Positions 1-11,937 of a stretch of 64,000 bases of DNA are shown here, one piece after another. Both the position numbers and the translations under genes were made by a program. Below the pieces are notes generated by a model that saw nothing but the letters and a program-made list of their open reading frames with translations, was not told the origin of the DNA and did no database searches. The DNA is taken from positions 1 through 64,000 of the forward strand of contig JAPMOS010000170.1 of NCBI GenBank assembly GCA_027972325.1, in the 5' to 3' direction. Source of the stretch: Paratrimastix pyriformis (lineage: Eukaryota; Preaxostyla; Paratrimastigidae). Positions within the stretch are counted from its first letter, which is position 1. Each line of letters begins with the position of its first letter.

Positions 1-3000
1 ATGTTCAGAACACCACCTCGAAAAATTCGATTTCTATGAAAATCCACCGCCGGTATGGTTTTAGTACCGACAAACATCGCGATACCGGTTCTGATGATGC
101 CAAATCCGATGTGTTTCATCGAAAAACACTTGGATGATGTCGGAACACCACCTCGAAAAATTCGATTTCTGGTAAATCCATACCGCCGGTATGGATTTTA
201 GTACCAAACAAACATCCGCGATACCGGTTCTGATGATGCAAATCGATGTTTCATCGAAAAAAACGCGGGGATGATGTCGGAACACCACCTCGAAAAATTC
301 GATTTCTATTGAAAATCCATACCGCCGGTATGGATTTTGAAACTACCCGACAAACATCGCGATACCGGTTCTGATGATGAAAATCGATGTGTTTCATCGA
401 AAAACACTTGGGATGATGTGGAACACCACCTCGAAAAATTCGATTTCTATTGAAAATCCATACCGCCGGTATGGATTTTTAGTACCGACAAACATCGCGA
501 TACCGGTTCTGATGATGCAAATCGATGAGTTTCATCGAAAAAACACTTGGATGATGTCAGAACACCACCTCGAAAAATTCGATTTCTATTGAAAATCCAT
601 ACCGCCGGTATGGATTTTAGTACCCCGACAAACATCGTGATACCGGTTCTGATGATGCAAATCGATGAGTTTCATCGAAAAACACTTGGGGATGATGTCA
701 GAACACCACCTCGAAAAATTCGATTTCTATTGAAAATCCATACCGCCGGTATGGATTTTAGTACCCCGACAAACATCGCGATACCGGTTCTGATGATTGC
801 AAATCGATGTGTTTCATCGAAAAACACTTGGGATGATGTCGGAACACCACCTCGAAAAATTCGATTTCTCCGAAAATCCATACCGCCGGTATGGATTTTA
901 TACCGAAACAAACATCGCGATACCGGTTCTGATGATGCAAATCGATGAGTTTCATCGAAAAACACTTGGGATGATGTCGGAACACCACCTCGAAAAATTC
1001 GATTTCTATTGAAAATCCATACCGCCGGTATGGATTTTAAACCCCGACAAACATCGATACCGGTTCTGATGATGCAAATCGATGTGTTTCATCGAAAAAA
1101 CACTTGGGATGATGTCGGAACACCACCTCGAAAAATTCGATTTCTATTGAAAATCATACCGCCGGTATGGATTTTAAATACCCCGACAAACATCGTGATA
1201 CCGGTTCTGATGATGCAAATCGATGAGTTTCATCGATACCGGTTCTGATGATGTAAATCGATTTCATCGAAAAACGCAGGATGGAACACCTCGAATTCGA
1301 TTTCTATTGAAAATCCATACCGCCGGTATGGATTTTAGTAACAAACATCGCGATACCGGTTCTGATGATGCAAATCGATGAGTTTCATCGAAAAACACTT
1401 GGGATGATGTCAGAACACCACCTCGAAAAATTCGATTTCTATTGAAAATCCATACCGCCGGTATGGATTTTAGTACCCCCGACAAACATCGCGATACCGG
1501 TTCTGATGATGCAAATCGATGTGTTTCATCGAAAAAACACTTGGATGATGTCGGAACACCACCTCGAAAAATTCGATTTCTATTGAAAATCCATACCGCC
1601 GGTATGGATTTTAGTACCCGACAAACATCGCGATACCGGTTCTGATGATGCAAATCGATGAGTTTCATCGAAAAACACTTGGGATGATGTCGGAACACCA
1701 CCTCGAAAAATTCGATTTCTATTGAAAATCCATACCGCCGGTATGGATTTTAGTACCCCCGACAAACATCGCGATACCGGTTCTGATGATGCAAATCGAT
1801 GTGTTTCATCGAAAAAACACTTGGGATGATGTCAGAACACCACCTCGAAAATTCGATTTCTATTGAAAATCCATACCGCCGGTATGGATTTTAGTACCCC
1901 GACAAACATCGTGATACCGGTTCTGATGATGCAAATCGATGAGTTTCATCGAAAAACACTTGGGATGATGTCAGAACACCACCTCGAAAAATTCGATTTC
2001 TATTGAAAATCCATACCGCCGGTATGGATTTTAGTACCGACAAACATCGCGATACCGGTTCTGATGATGCAAATCGATGTGTTTCATCGAAAAAACACTT
2101 GGGATGATGTCGGAACACCACCTCGAAAAATTCGATTTCTATTGAAAATCCATACCGCCGGTATGGATTTTAGTACCGACAAACATCGTGATACCGGTTC
2201 TGATGATGCAAATCGATGAGTTTCATCGAAAAAACACTTGGGATGATGTCAGAACACCTCGAAAAAATTCGATTTCTATTGAAAATCCATACCGCCGGTA
2301 TGGATTTTAGTACCCGACAAACATCGCGATACCGGTTCTGATGATGCAAATCGATGTGTTTCATCGAAAAAAACACTTGGGATGATGTCAGAACACCACC
2401 TCGAAAATTCGATTTCTATTGAAAATCCATACCGCCGGTATGGATTTTAGTACCGACAAACATCGCGATACCGGTTCTGATGATGCAAATCGATGAGTTT
2501 CATCGAAAAAACACTTGGGATGATGTCGGAACACCACCTCGAAAATTCGATTTCGAAAATCCATACCGCCGGTATGGATTTTAGTACCCCGACAAACATC
2601 GCGATACCGGTTCTGATGATGCAAATCGATGAGTTTCATCGAAAAACACTTGGGATGATGTCGGAACACCACCTCGAAAATTCGATTTCTATTGAAAATC
2701 CATACCGCCGGTATGGATTTTTAGTACCGACAAACATCGCGATACCGGTTCTGATGATGCAAATCGATGAGTTTCATCGAAAAACACTTGGGATGATGTC
2801 GGAACACCACCTCGAAAAATTCGATTTCTATTGAAATCCATACCGCCGGTATGGATTTTAGTACCGACAAACATCGCGATACCGGTTCTGATGATGCAAA
2901 TCGATGAGTTTCATCGAAAAACACTTGGGATGATGTCAGAACACCACCTCGAAAAATTCGATTTCTATGAAAATCCGCCGGTATGGATTTTAGTACCAAC

Positions 3001-4668
3001 AAACATCGCGATACCGGTTCTGATGATGCAAATCGATGAGTTTCATCGAAAAACACTTGGGATGATGTCAGAACACCACCTCGAAAATTCGATTTCTATT
3101 GAAAATCCATACCGCCGGTATGGATTTTAGTACCGACAAACATCGATACCGGTTCTGATGATGCAAATCGATGAGTTTCATCGAAAAAACACTTGGGATG
3201 ATGTCGGAACACCACCTCGAAAATTCGATTTCTATTGAAAATCCATACCGCCGGTATGGATTTTAGTACCGACAAACATCGTGATACCGGTTCTGATGAT
3301 GCAAATCGATGAGTTTCATCGAAAAAACACTTGGGATGATGTCGGAACACCACCTCGAAAAATTCGATTTCTATTGAAAATCCATACCGCCGGTATGGAT
3401 TTTAGTACCCCGACAAACATCGTGATACCGGTTCTGATGATGCAAATCGATGAGTTTCATCGAAAAAACACTTGGGATGATGTCAGAACACCACCTCGAA
3501 AAATTCGATTTCTAATCCATACCGCCGGTATGGATTTTATGACAAACATCGCGATACCGGTTCTGATGATGCAAATCGATGTGTTTCATCGAAAAACGCA
3601 GGATGGTCGGAACACCACCTCGAAAATTCGATTTCTATTGAAAATCCATACCGCCGGTATGGATTTTAGTACCAACAAACATCGCGATACCGGTTCTGAT
3701 GATGTAAATCGATGAGTTTCATCGAAAAACACTTGGGATGATGTCAGAACACCACCTCGAAAAATTCGATTTCTATTGAAAATCCATACCGCCGGTATGG
3801 ATTTTAGTACCCCCGACAAACATCGCGATACCGGTTCTGATGATGTAAATCGATGAGTTTCATCGAAAAACACTTGGGATGATGTCGGAACACCACCTCG
3901 AAAAATTCGATTTCTATTGAAAATCCATACCGCCGGTATGGATTTTACCCCGACAAACATCGCGATACCGGTTCTGATGATGCAAATCGATGTGTTTCAT
4001 CGAAAAAAACACTTGGGATGTCGGAACACCACCTCGAAAAATTCGATTTTCGTGAAAATCCATACCGCCGGTATGGATTTTAGTACCACCAAACATCGCG
4101 ATACCGGTTCTGATGATGCAAATCGATGTGTTTCATCGAAAAACGCGGGATGATGTCGGAACACCACCTCGAAAAATTCGATTTCTCTTGAAAATCCATA
4201 CCGCCGGTATGGATTTTGAAATACCCCGACAAACATCGTGATACCGGTTCTGATGATGCAAATCGATGAGTTTCATCGAAAAACACTTGGGATGATGTCA
4301 GAACACCACCTCGAAAAATTCGATTTCTATTGAAAATCCATACCGCCGGTATGGATTTTTAGTACTTCCGACAAACATCGCGATACCGGTTCTGATGATG
4401 CAAATCGATGTGTTTCATCGAAAACACTTGGGATGATGTCGGAACCACCTCGAAAAATTCGATTTCTATTGAAAATCCATACCGCCGGTATGGATTTTAG
4501 TACCAAACATCGCGATACCGGTTCTGATGATGTAAATCGATGAGTTTCATCGAAAAACACTTGGGATGATGTCAGAACACCACCTCGAAAAATTCGATTT
4601 CTATTGAAAATCCATACCGCCGGTATGGATTTTAGTACCGACAAACATCGTGATACCGGTTCTGATGA
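1..4668. repeat. Palindromic satellite array, about 33 units of 138-141 bp
   Basis: A head-to-tail tandem array fills the left end of the window and starts before it. Each unit carries a nearly perfect palindrome with 13-bp arms around one central base (CCATACCG-C-CGGTATGG extended by AAAAT/ATTTT), an ACCGGT site, a short CGATGA-GTT-TCATCG hairpin and a TCGAA-AAA-TTCGA hairpin. Units differ mainly by small indels in A, C and G runs and by two linked variants (GATGAG or GATGTG; GTCAG or GTCGG). The short ORFs on both strands of every unit are by-products of the repeat. The right edge is cut in mid-unit by the (GT)n end of a minus-strand LINE. Confidence 0.97.
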
Positions 4669-4687
4669 GTGTGTGTGTGTGTGTGTG

Positions 4688-4840
4688 ATACTTCCCAGCT
4701 TTCGCCGGGTCCGTGCTCGGGCCGAAGCCCGCGGGTAACATGAACCCCCAGTCCGCCCCTCCCGCGAGATAAACTCGCAGGATGGGACGTCCCAAGAGAG
4801 CCCATGGGTCGGCTACCGTCCCCGAGGACGGTCACCGCCG
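4688..4840 (-). other. LINE copy 1 3' UTR with UUCG and GNRA hairpins
   Basis: On the minus strand a CGGGC-TTCG-GCCCG hairpin (4718-4731) is followed by CCCGGC-GAAA-GCTGGG (4694-4709) and then GAAGTATC and the (AC)n tail. The same two hairpins end copies 2 and 3, with different GNRA loops and compensating stem bases. They are the likely recognition structure for the reverse transcriptase; that role is an inference. Confidence 0.75.
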
Positions 4841-7800
4841 ACCCCCGACATCTCCTCGTTCATCCCTTCTTCATTTTTCTCGTTCTTTCGTTTGCATGAT
4901 CGCCAGCAGCATGGTTTTGCGGAGTGCACCAATTTCGCTCCCAATCTCCTTTTGGGTGTCATCCACAATCCCCAACTCTGCTGCCAGTCTGCAATCATTC
5001 GCGTACATCTCTCGTCCGCACCGCCTCCGAAGTCTTCAGCTTTCCGCACCACCCCTCTGAGATCCCCCTCAGTTGTGGAGCACCTCGCCCTCCTTCGGAC
5101 GCCCCTCGTAGTCAGCCTCCACCTTCCGCGCACCCGCCTCTTTCCGAAGCATATTCTCCAAAGCCCACAACGGGGCAGGATCCATCGGAAATCTCCCGGG
5201 CCCTCTGGTTCTCAAGAGCAGGATGCCCACGTCGAACGGGGCCTTCCCGCACCTTTCTCCCTGTCCGCCAGAAGCTCGGCAGCCAGAAGCCGAAACCCTT
5301 CCTCAATGATAAACAGCTCCTTCAATCGCATGTCCCCCTCAAGGCCAATCCGACGCCATGCTGCGCCTCCATTCCCTGCACCGGCCGCGTCCGGTTGGGC
5401 TTACCCACCCGTACGGGACGATTGCGATGCATCGGAAGCTCTCTTCCCAGCTCTTCCCATTGGACTCTCTGCCCAATCGCCAATTGCCTTAAATAATCGG
5501 TCCATCTCTTCCTGGGGTTGTACTCCGGGTTGGCAAAGATGAGGAGGTCACGATTCTCCTTGAACAGCCCATATCCATCCAGTCTTCCACCCAAAAACAA
5601 TCATCTTTGCTGGGTGTTCTGAATTGAAGCCAAATCGGCATTCGAGAATGCCATCGTTGTCAAACTGCCTGCTTGTCTGAGCAGAGGGACACCACGTGGG
5701 GTCGTCCACTGGTTTCGCAGGGTGCTCTTGTGGGTCTGCCCTTCTGCCATCTCCGTGCTCACTCCATCCGCGTACCGATCGCACAGGTTCGCCACTTCTG
5801 TTGAAAATGTTTCCCAGAAGCTGTCCCAGGTTCGGGCGCGGTACCAGCGCCCCCGCGATCGCTCGATGAGCTCCCAGAGTCTGTCCATCGCTATCTGCTT
5901 ACCTCTCACCTGCACTTTCGGCCCATAGGCTCCACCCATTTTCTTGGAGCAATTGTTCTGCATCTTCTGCTCCTTCCCTTGTCCAGCCACGCGATCAGTT
6001 TGATCGCGTTGGCACCACTCCACCTTTCCGCGACACTGCCCATCATCGAAGGGCATTCGAAAACCAAATGGTTTAATCTCTCGCCCCACCAACATTTCCC
6101 ATCCCTTCACCATTGATGTAGAATCTGATGTTGGCCGTGATGTAACGCTGCAAGATTGCCATCATGGCCATCGCATCGCATGGTCTGCGTATTTATTCCG
6201 CCATTTCCCGTCTGAGCATTGATGACCACTAGTGCATTCTTGCACTTCTGGGCTGTCCTGAAGATGCGCCCTTTGCGGCCCCACTCTTTTAGGTTTTCAC
6301 GAAAATCTCCCTCCACCGTCTTTCCATCGCTCCGCCGGACAAGCCGAAATCCCCAGGTCTGCTCTTGCGGCTCCTTGGTGCTCTCCAGTTTTATACTCTG
6401 GCCTGCAATCTTGTCCGCCAACCTATTCCCCTCCGCATCCAGCGATGCCCCTGTCTCCTGGTGCCCCTTTACCCAAACCAGCCTGACCTCGCCCCTATGT
6501 TCCTCCAAGATTCGTTGGCCCCTCCGAAGAAGACCCTCAGCCTTCGACTCGATTAGGTCGGTCGGCGTCCAGTCTCTCCTCATCAGCCCTTCCACCCATC
6601 CCTTTGCCACCTTGCTGTCCGTGCGCACCTCCACGTTTGCATCCTGTCCCACCCTGATGGCCTCCAGGATGGCCTCAAGCTCTGCCTCATTTGCCCCTGC
6701 CCGTGCACCTTCCAACCCGCACTGCCAGCACCCCGTTTGCCGCTCCCTCCTCCTTCCTTCCTACCGTCCGTATAGAATGTCCGCCACTTGAGTTCGGGCT
6801 CCTCTACCCGCACTTCCACCTCGTCGCATCCATTCCTCCTCATGCCGCCATTTCCCTCCTGCTTCCGCCCCTTGTTGCATTCGTCGTCCCACCCCTTCCC
6901 TTTCCCTCCCTTCCCCTTCTCTCGCACCACCACCGAGCTTCCCACTTGGTCTGCTTCTTCCCCTTCTTTGCTTCTCCAGTCTTGCAGCCGGCTCCATTGA
7001 CCTTGTCCTCGCCATTCCTCTGCTTCAATGCCCTCTGGCTCCCTCCCTCGCTCTCTCCATCCTTGCTTTCTCTCTTTCCTTCTCCGCCGCCTCTTCCTCT
7101 AATCCGCCTCGCCAGCTTCACGTACTCCGTCTCCACTCTGTTCCCCAGACGCAGACCCGCTCCATGATGGCTTTGACATACTGTGGCTTCCTGCCCTTCC
7201 ACTGGAACCTACCCCCACTATCAGGTCTGCCACGCTCCTGATCCCCCTCCTCATCAGTGTTTGTCTGTGTTGCTTGGTGATCCTGTGCGGGCTTGCCAAT
7301 TCCTCCAGTGTTGTTGGCATCCCATACCCCTGCTCCTCTTTCAGCTCCTCGCCCTCCCTGAGAATGGCCAGATCATTCCTGGACATGACCTGCAGCATCC
7401 CGAGAGGATGCCAGGCATCTTCTCCTTTCCGTGGAGCCTTACCCACTTACCCGGGTCATCCAGCAGGGGTTCACTTGTGGTCCACAACTTCTGAAGAAGT
7501 GCAATCTCCTCACGGAGCATCACCCCACATCCTTGCTCATCCGCCACTCTCCCCAACAACTGTGTCAGCACCATCATATCATGCACATCCACCGGGTCCT
7601 TCAGGCCCATGCCCCTTCATCCTCCGGGAAGAAAAGCACCTCCGCCGGATCGCACTTCCCAGACAGCCACCAATCTCCCTAAAGACCCTCGCATATCTTT
7701 GCCGTAGGATCTCCAAGTCCTTCTTTGGCATGGGGCACTGTCTGGCCGTGTACTGGAGGCACGTCGACACGCACTCGTTGATCATCTGCACCATCAACCT

Positions 7801-9418
7801 CGGGGGACCTTCTTGTCCATCAGCCTGTGCAGCCTCCCGCACATTTTCTGGATAACCTTCTCCGTGTTGACCTTCATGTTCATCTCCTCGTCTATCCAAA
7901 TCCCCAGGTATCGGATGGCCCCACCCTTCTGCTGGACCTTGATGACCCGACCCTCACCCAAGTCCAGGTCCGTCTTGCTCTTCACCCCACACAGGTAGTC
8001 ACACTTGGTCCACGACAGCTGCATGCCCGCCTCCTCCACCTTCCGTCTCACTGTGTTGACCAACCGGACCATCTGCTCCTTGGTTCGAGTGACCAGCATA
8101 ACATCGTCAGCAAAGGCAAGGACTTTCACCTTCCTCCCACTATCCAGGATATACCCACCTTCCTGCTTTCGCACCTCTGCCAGCACTTCCTCCATGAATG
8201 AGATAAAGAGCAGACACGAAAGCGGGTCCCCTGGCTGATACCCCTTTCTATGTCGTAGCTCTCTGTCAGTCCGTACCCTGTGATCACTCGCCTTCCTTCC
8301 CTCGTACAGACTATCTACGTACCTGATGAATGCCTCCTCAACCCCATCCGTCTCAACCCCCTCCTCAGTGCGTCCATGTCCACCGTGTCGTATGCTTTTT
8401 ATGTCCAATGAGCACATATGGAACTCTCGACCTCCCATAATTTTCGAGTCAGTGAGCACTCCCATAATCTCTGCGATTGGGGTCTCAATCCTCCGACCCC
8501 TCAAGAATCCAAACTGCTCCGCCCCAAACACTTGCTTCTCTACGCACCAGTCTTGAAACCGCGACGCCACCACCTGCAGCCCCTTCAGAAAACTTGGATC
8601 AAAGTGATCGGTCTCCTTCCTGCCGGGTCCCCGGGTGCTCCGTCTGCGATTTCGTGGCCATAAACACCGAGCTAATCTTGAGCTCCTGCGGCACCTCACT
8701 CTTTTCCAGCATCTCATTATATCTCCTTCTCATCCACTCCTTGATCTCATCCTGACAGGCGTGAATCATCTCCGCCGTCACCCCGTCCGGGCCCGCTGCC
8801 TTGCCATCTGGGAGTGCTCCCAGGATCGTTTCAACGTCATGCATGGTAAGGGGGCCATGATGACCCTCCTCCTCTTGAGACCTTCCCACCGGTGCCTGCT
8901 TCATTCCGCCCATCGGCATCACTCTCCTTGCCAGGTCCGCCATGAATTCCCTCCATCCCTCTTCACCAATTCTGGATCTGTCACCACCTTATCCACCTTG
9001 CCTTCACCGTTCGGTGGCATACTGTGGGCGCCACCCGTCAGTCATTATGCCCTTATATATCCGTTTGCGTTTTCCCTCCAACGCCCTGTCCGCTTCTTGT
9101 AGTGCATGCTTCTCATCTTTGCCAATTGGCGCTGCATCTCCCTCCTCTTTCCGAGTCCCTCTCCACCCCCGCCCTCCGCAGCTTCCTCATGCGGTGGGGC
9201 TCGTACCCAATCCGTATTTAACCTCCCGGTACCCAAACACATGCCCACCCTCAGGATCCGACCCATCTGTTCGGACATCTCCCCGCCTGCCAGGCCATCT
9301 TCTCCACCAACACATCATACTCTTCCTTTTCACGCAACGCGTCCACCTTCGCCTTGTCGTCCCCGCCCATGCCGGCAGCATGTTCCTCAAGTCAGTCACG
9401 ACCATGTGATGGTCTGTA
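4840..9418 (-). pseudogene. LINE copy 1 ORF2 remnant: RT, RNase H, zinc knuckle, C-terminal region
   Basis: Reading on the minus strand, the end of the endonuclease (VTDLRNMLPAWAG near 9400) is followed by the reverse transcriptase (about 8870-7790). It shows PDGVTAEMIHAC, GFLRGRRIETP, QPGDPLSCLLF in the broken copy, and the catalytic FADDVMLV. RNase H follows (about 6800-6440) with TDSKVAKGW, VWVKGHQE and EGNRLADKIA. A C-terminal region reaches about 4840. The reading frame shifts several times, for example around the RT catalytic core, so the copy cannot encode an intact protein as sequenced. Identity to copies 2 and 3 is high. The stop codon seen at the end of ORF2 in copies 2 and 3 is not preserved here. 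Confidence 0.88.
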
Positions 9419-9715
9419 ACATCGAACTGTCCTCAAATCCATCCCATGCGTAGAAGGGCCAGTCCCTTGCGAAGGCAAGGTCTTCCAGCCTCTGTCATCC
9501 CCGGCACTTGTCCTCCTCTGCATCCTCGGTTCCGACAAACAAGATCATCATTCTCTTGGAGACTGGGGTCTTCTCGTCACCACTTTCCCGCAGCTATCCG
9601 CCCAGACTTTCATCATCAACCAGAATCACCTCTGCCTCTCGAACCGGAGGTTGGTCTCAGCCAGGTCCGTACAAAATAGCCCGGACAGGACCTCGTTCCG
9701 TGGTCGTCGCCAACT
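9419..9715. other. Unassigned spacer between two head-to-head LINEs
   Basis: About 300 bp between the truncated 5' end of copy 1 and the start of the segment shared with the ORF1 unit at 34604. It contains open frames without recognisable motifs and could be old host sequence. I see no repeat, RNA gene or promoter in it. Confidence 0.5.
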
Positions 9716-9761
9716 CCCCGGGGTCGAGTTGACCTTCAACGTTTGAATTTCTCCGCAGAAG

Positions 9762-10790
9762 ATGGCTGATTCTGAATCTGTGACTATGTCTGATGTTGAG
9801 AAGGAGGCGGCTGCGCAAGAGGCTGCCCGTGTGCAACAACACAAGCGTGCGGCCGAGAAGAGTGCGGCGGAGGCGGCGGCTCCTGCAAGGATGAGGGAGA
9901 GCCCATGTTGGGATCAGGTCTGTTTGATTGAGTGCCGCAAACGAAGCGCCCTGAGTTGGGGCCGGCGGCTTGGAGTGATCCTGACGATCTTTTGTGCTGC
10001 AGGCTATTGGGGCTACGCTCTTGTTCCCTGATGGGAATCCTCTGTCCTATGCTGAAATTCAGGCGTCTTTGCGGGCGCCGCGGTGGAGGGTCGTTCCCCG
10101 AATTCTCAATTCTATTCGATCGTCCGACGGCCGAGCAGTTCACAAGGGTTGAGGAACTTGGCCAGAAGTTTCATGCTACTGTGAGGCCTATTGTGGCTGT
10201 GGCGACTGAATTCCAGCCGGACATCATCACGACAACGCTCTTCAAGGCGACGCTTGCTGGCTTTCCGACGGAGGCCAGTGAAGAGGATGTGGCGACTTGG
10301 TTGGGAAGGAAAGGTTTGTGTTGTGCTATGGAGAAGGGGTGTTATGGTTTTGGTAGATTCTCTGAGGGTGTTCAAGTTAATGCCTGCGATCTTTCAAGTC
10401 AGCTTCTTTGCGGAGGAGAAGAAGAAATGCCGAAGTGGTTCCCGCGCCGGGATGCCAACCCGAGATGGCCCATTACCGTGGTGCCTCCCGAAGTGCGGGT
10501 CGAGGTGCCGCCCAACAAGAAGCTGGCGATGCTGCGCCGTCGGGATCTGGCGACTGTGCCGGCTGTCGAGGCCTGGTTGGCGAGCCTGACGCCTCAATCC
10601 GCCAGCGACCATTGCCAGGAAGGGACAAGCCTTCCTGACTGGTCGCTAAGGACGGTAATGGTTATTGGTGGTCGATCCCGAGGAACGAGACCGGCTGGCG
10701 AGGAGAAGCAGCAGCAATATGGGGGCCGCGGACTATTGTTCGGCGGACTGTGGTGCGTGTGGCGGCCAAGGGGTTGCTGTGATTTGGTTT
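9762..10790 (+). pseudogene. LINE ORF1, type A, with predicted transmembrane helix (copy 2)
   Basis: The start ATG follows a short leader. The N-terminus is a charged Ala/Glu/Lys-rich segment likely to be helical, then a basic patch (SWGRRLG), then a hydrophobic stretch (GVILTIF). A folded-looking part follows with FKATLAGFPTEASEEDVATWLG and a C-terminal motif that includes GRWDG in the sister copy at 34650. Small length differences from that sister copy put the frame out several times, so this copy is broken. The role expected of a LINE ORF1 protein is RNA binding and RNP assembly. No zinc knuckle is visible, and the ASEEDVATWL block resembles an RRM helix only loosely. Confidence 0.7.
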
Positions 10791-11937
10791 GAGGTGTTGT
10801 GTTTTCAATCTGAATCTTTTTGAAAACATGCCTTGAGCAACCATTATATATTCATAAAGGGTACGGGATGGTTACGACTGGATTCAGTCCTTACGTACGG
10901 ATGGTACGTATTGAGCTGGACAAAAACGCAGTATCGTCGTTGGGCCACTCGCATGGGGCACGATCGATCTTATTGAAGGAAAATGGTGGGTGAAGTGGTG
11001 GTTTGTTACACAGACTGGAGAAAATGGGTGTGAACTTGGGCAACATGATCAGGGGCCGGCCTGCGGGTGGGGACGGCTGCTGTATCAGAAATGGAGGAGC
11101 TGTGATAATAGAATAATGTTGGGGACGGACCAAAAGGAAGAAGGAGGCGTGGCAAAGGAAACGTGGCGATCGGTGGGGAATCGGCCAGCCGGAGAGGGCA
11201 GCGTAGGAGGAAGAAGAACGAGCGGATGGGGATCTGATTTGGTGAAAAAAGACCGGGGAATTGAAACAGAGGGAATGGGGTAGAGCGGACGGTGGAGGAA
11301 ACTGATGGGGCAGCTTGCTACTGCCAGGTTGAGCACCCCAGGGAGGGAATCTTCGGCCGGAGTTGGGCGGACGGGTCTCTGCATGAGTTGGCAGGGAATG
11401 ATGGCGGTTTGGTGGATATCCTTTTGACGATTTTGATAGGTAGTGTTGGTAGGTTGTGCGTGTTCATGCAGGGGCTTTGTTTTGGAAGATGGCCCTGATC
11501 GACTTGATCCAAGCGAGGGGGCGGGGAATACCACAGGCTCTGGGCTCAGATGAAGGGGAGTGCGAGGACATCGTTATTGGACCAAACGAAATCTATTTGG
11601 GGGGAATCGATGGGTGGGAATCTGTTTACTGGTGGCGATGGCTCAATGGGGAGGTGCGGGCGTGAATCGGAGAGCGTGGGAACTCGACGCGGTTCTAAAA
11701 GCGAGGCGGAGTGGAAGGAGAGTGTGGATGATGGAGCGGCGGAGGTTTGGGCTTTGGGGGTGGGGCAGGATCCCAGCTGGCGGACTGGGAGGGGGGAGTG
11801 GCAGGCAAAGAGACTGGCCCGAAGAGGCGGACGAGGACGAGGTACGGGAGGAGAAGGAGGCTCTGATGGAAGGGGGAGGGGACGTGACAGTGAGAGATTG
11901 ACGGATGGAGGGATGATCGAGCGACCGGGCGAGTTGT
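10791..11937 (+). other. LINE copy 2 spacer between ORF1 and USP-like ORF
   Basis: This 1.1-kb purine-rich stretch has overlapping open frames on both strands but no motif that I recognise. It is not evidently similar to the spacer of copies 3 and 4, which contain a 33-bp repeat. It may be untranslated. Confidence 0.5.

Larger units (their letters stand above)
4669..9418 (-). mobile_element. LINE copy 1, 5'-truncated, minus strand
   Basis: This is a non-LTR retrotransposon reading right to left. Its 3' end is the (GT)n run at 4669-4687, which is an (AC)n tail on the element strand, next to a 3' UTR closely similar to those of copies 2 and 3. Similarity to copy 2 begins at about 9418, at the DHH motif near the end of the endonuclease domain. 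ORF1, the USP-like module and most of the endonuclease are therefore missing, as is usual for 5' truncation during target-primed reverse transcription. The insertion lies in a satellite unit, so it is younger than the array. Confidence 0.9.

Noticed and set aside
61-4644. Many 60-145 codon ORFs on both strands of the satellite
   Set aside because: They repeat with the unit, break at indels and carry no motif; they are by-products of a tandem repeat.
1-4668. CRISPR-like array
   Set aside because: Units are long and similar throughout; there are no unique spacers, and the setting is eukaryotic.
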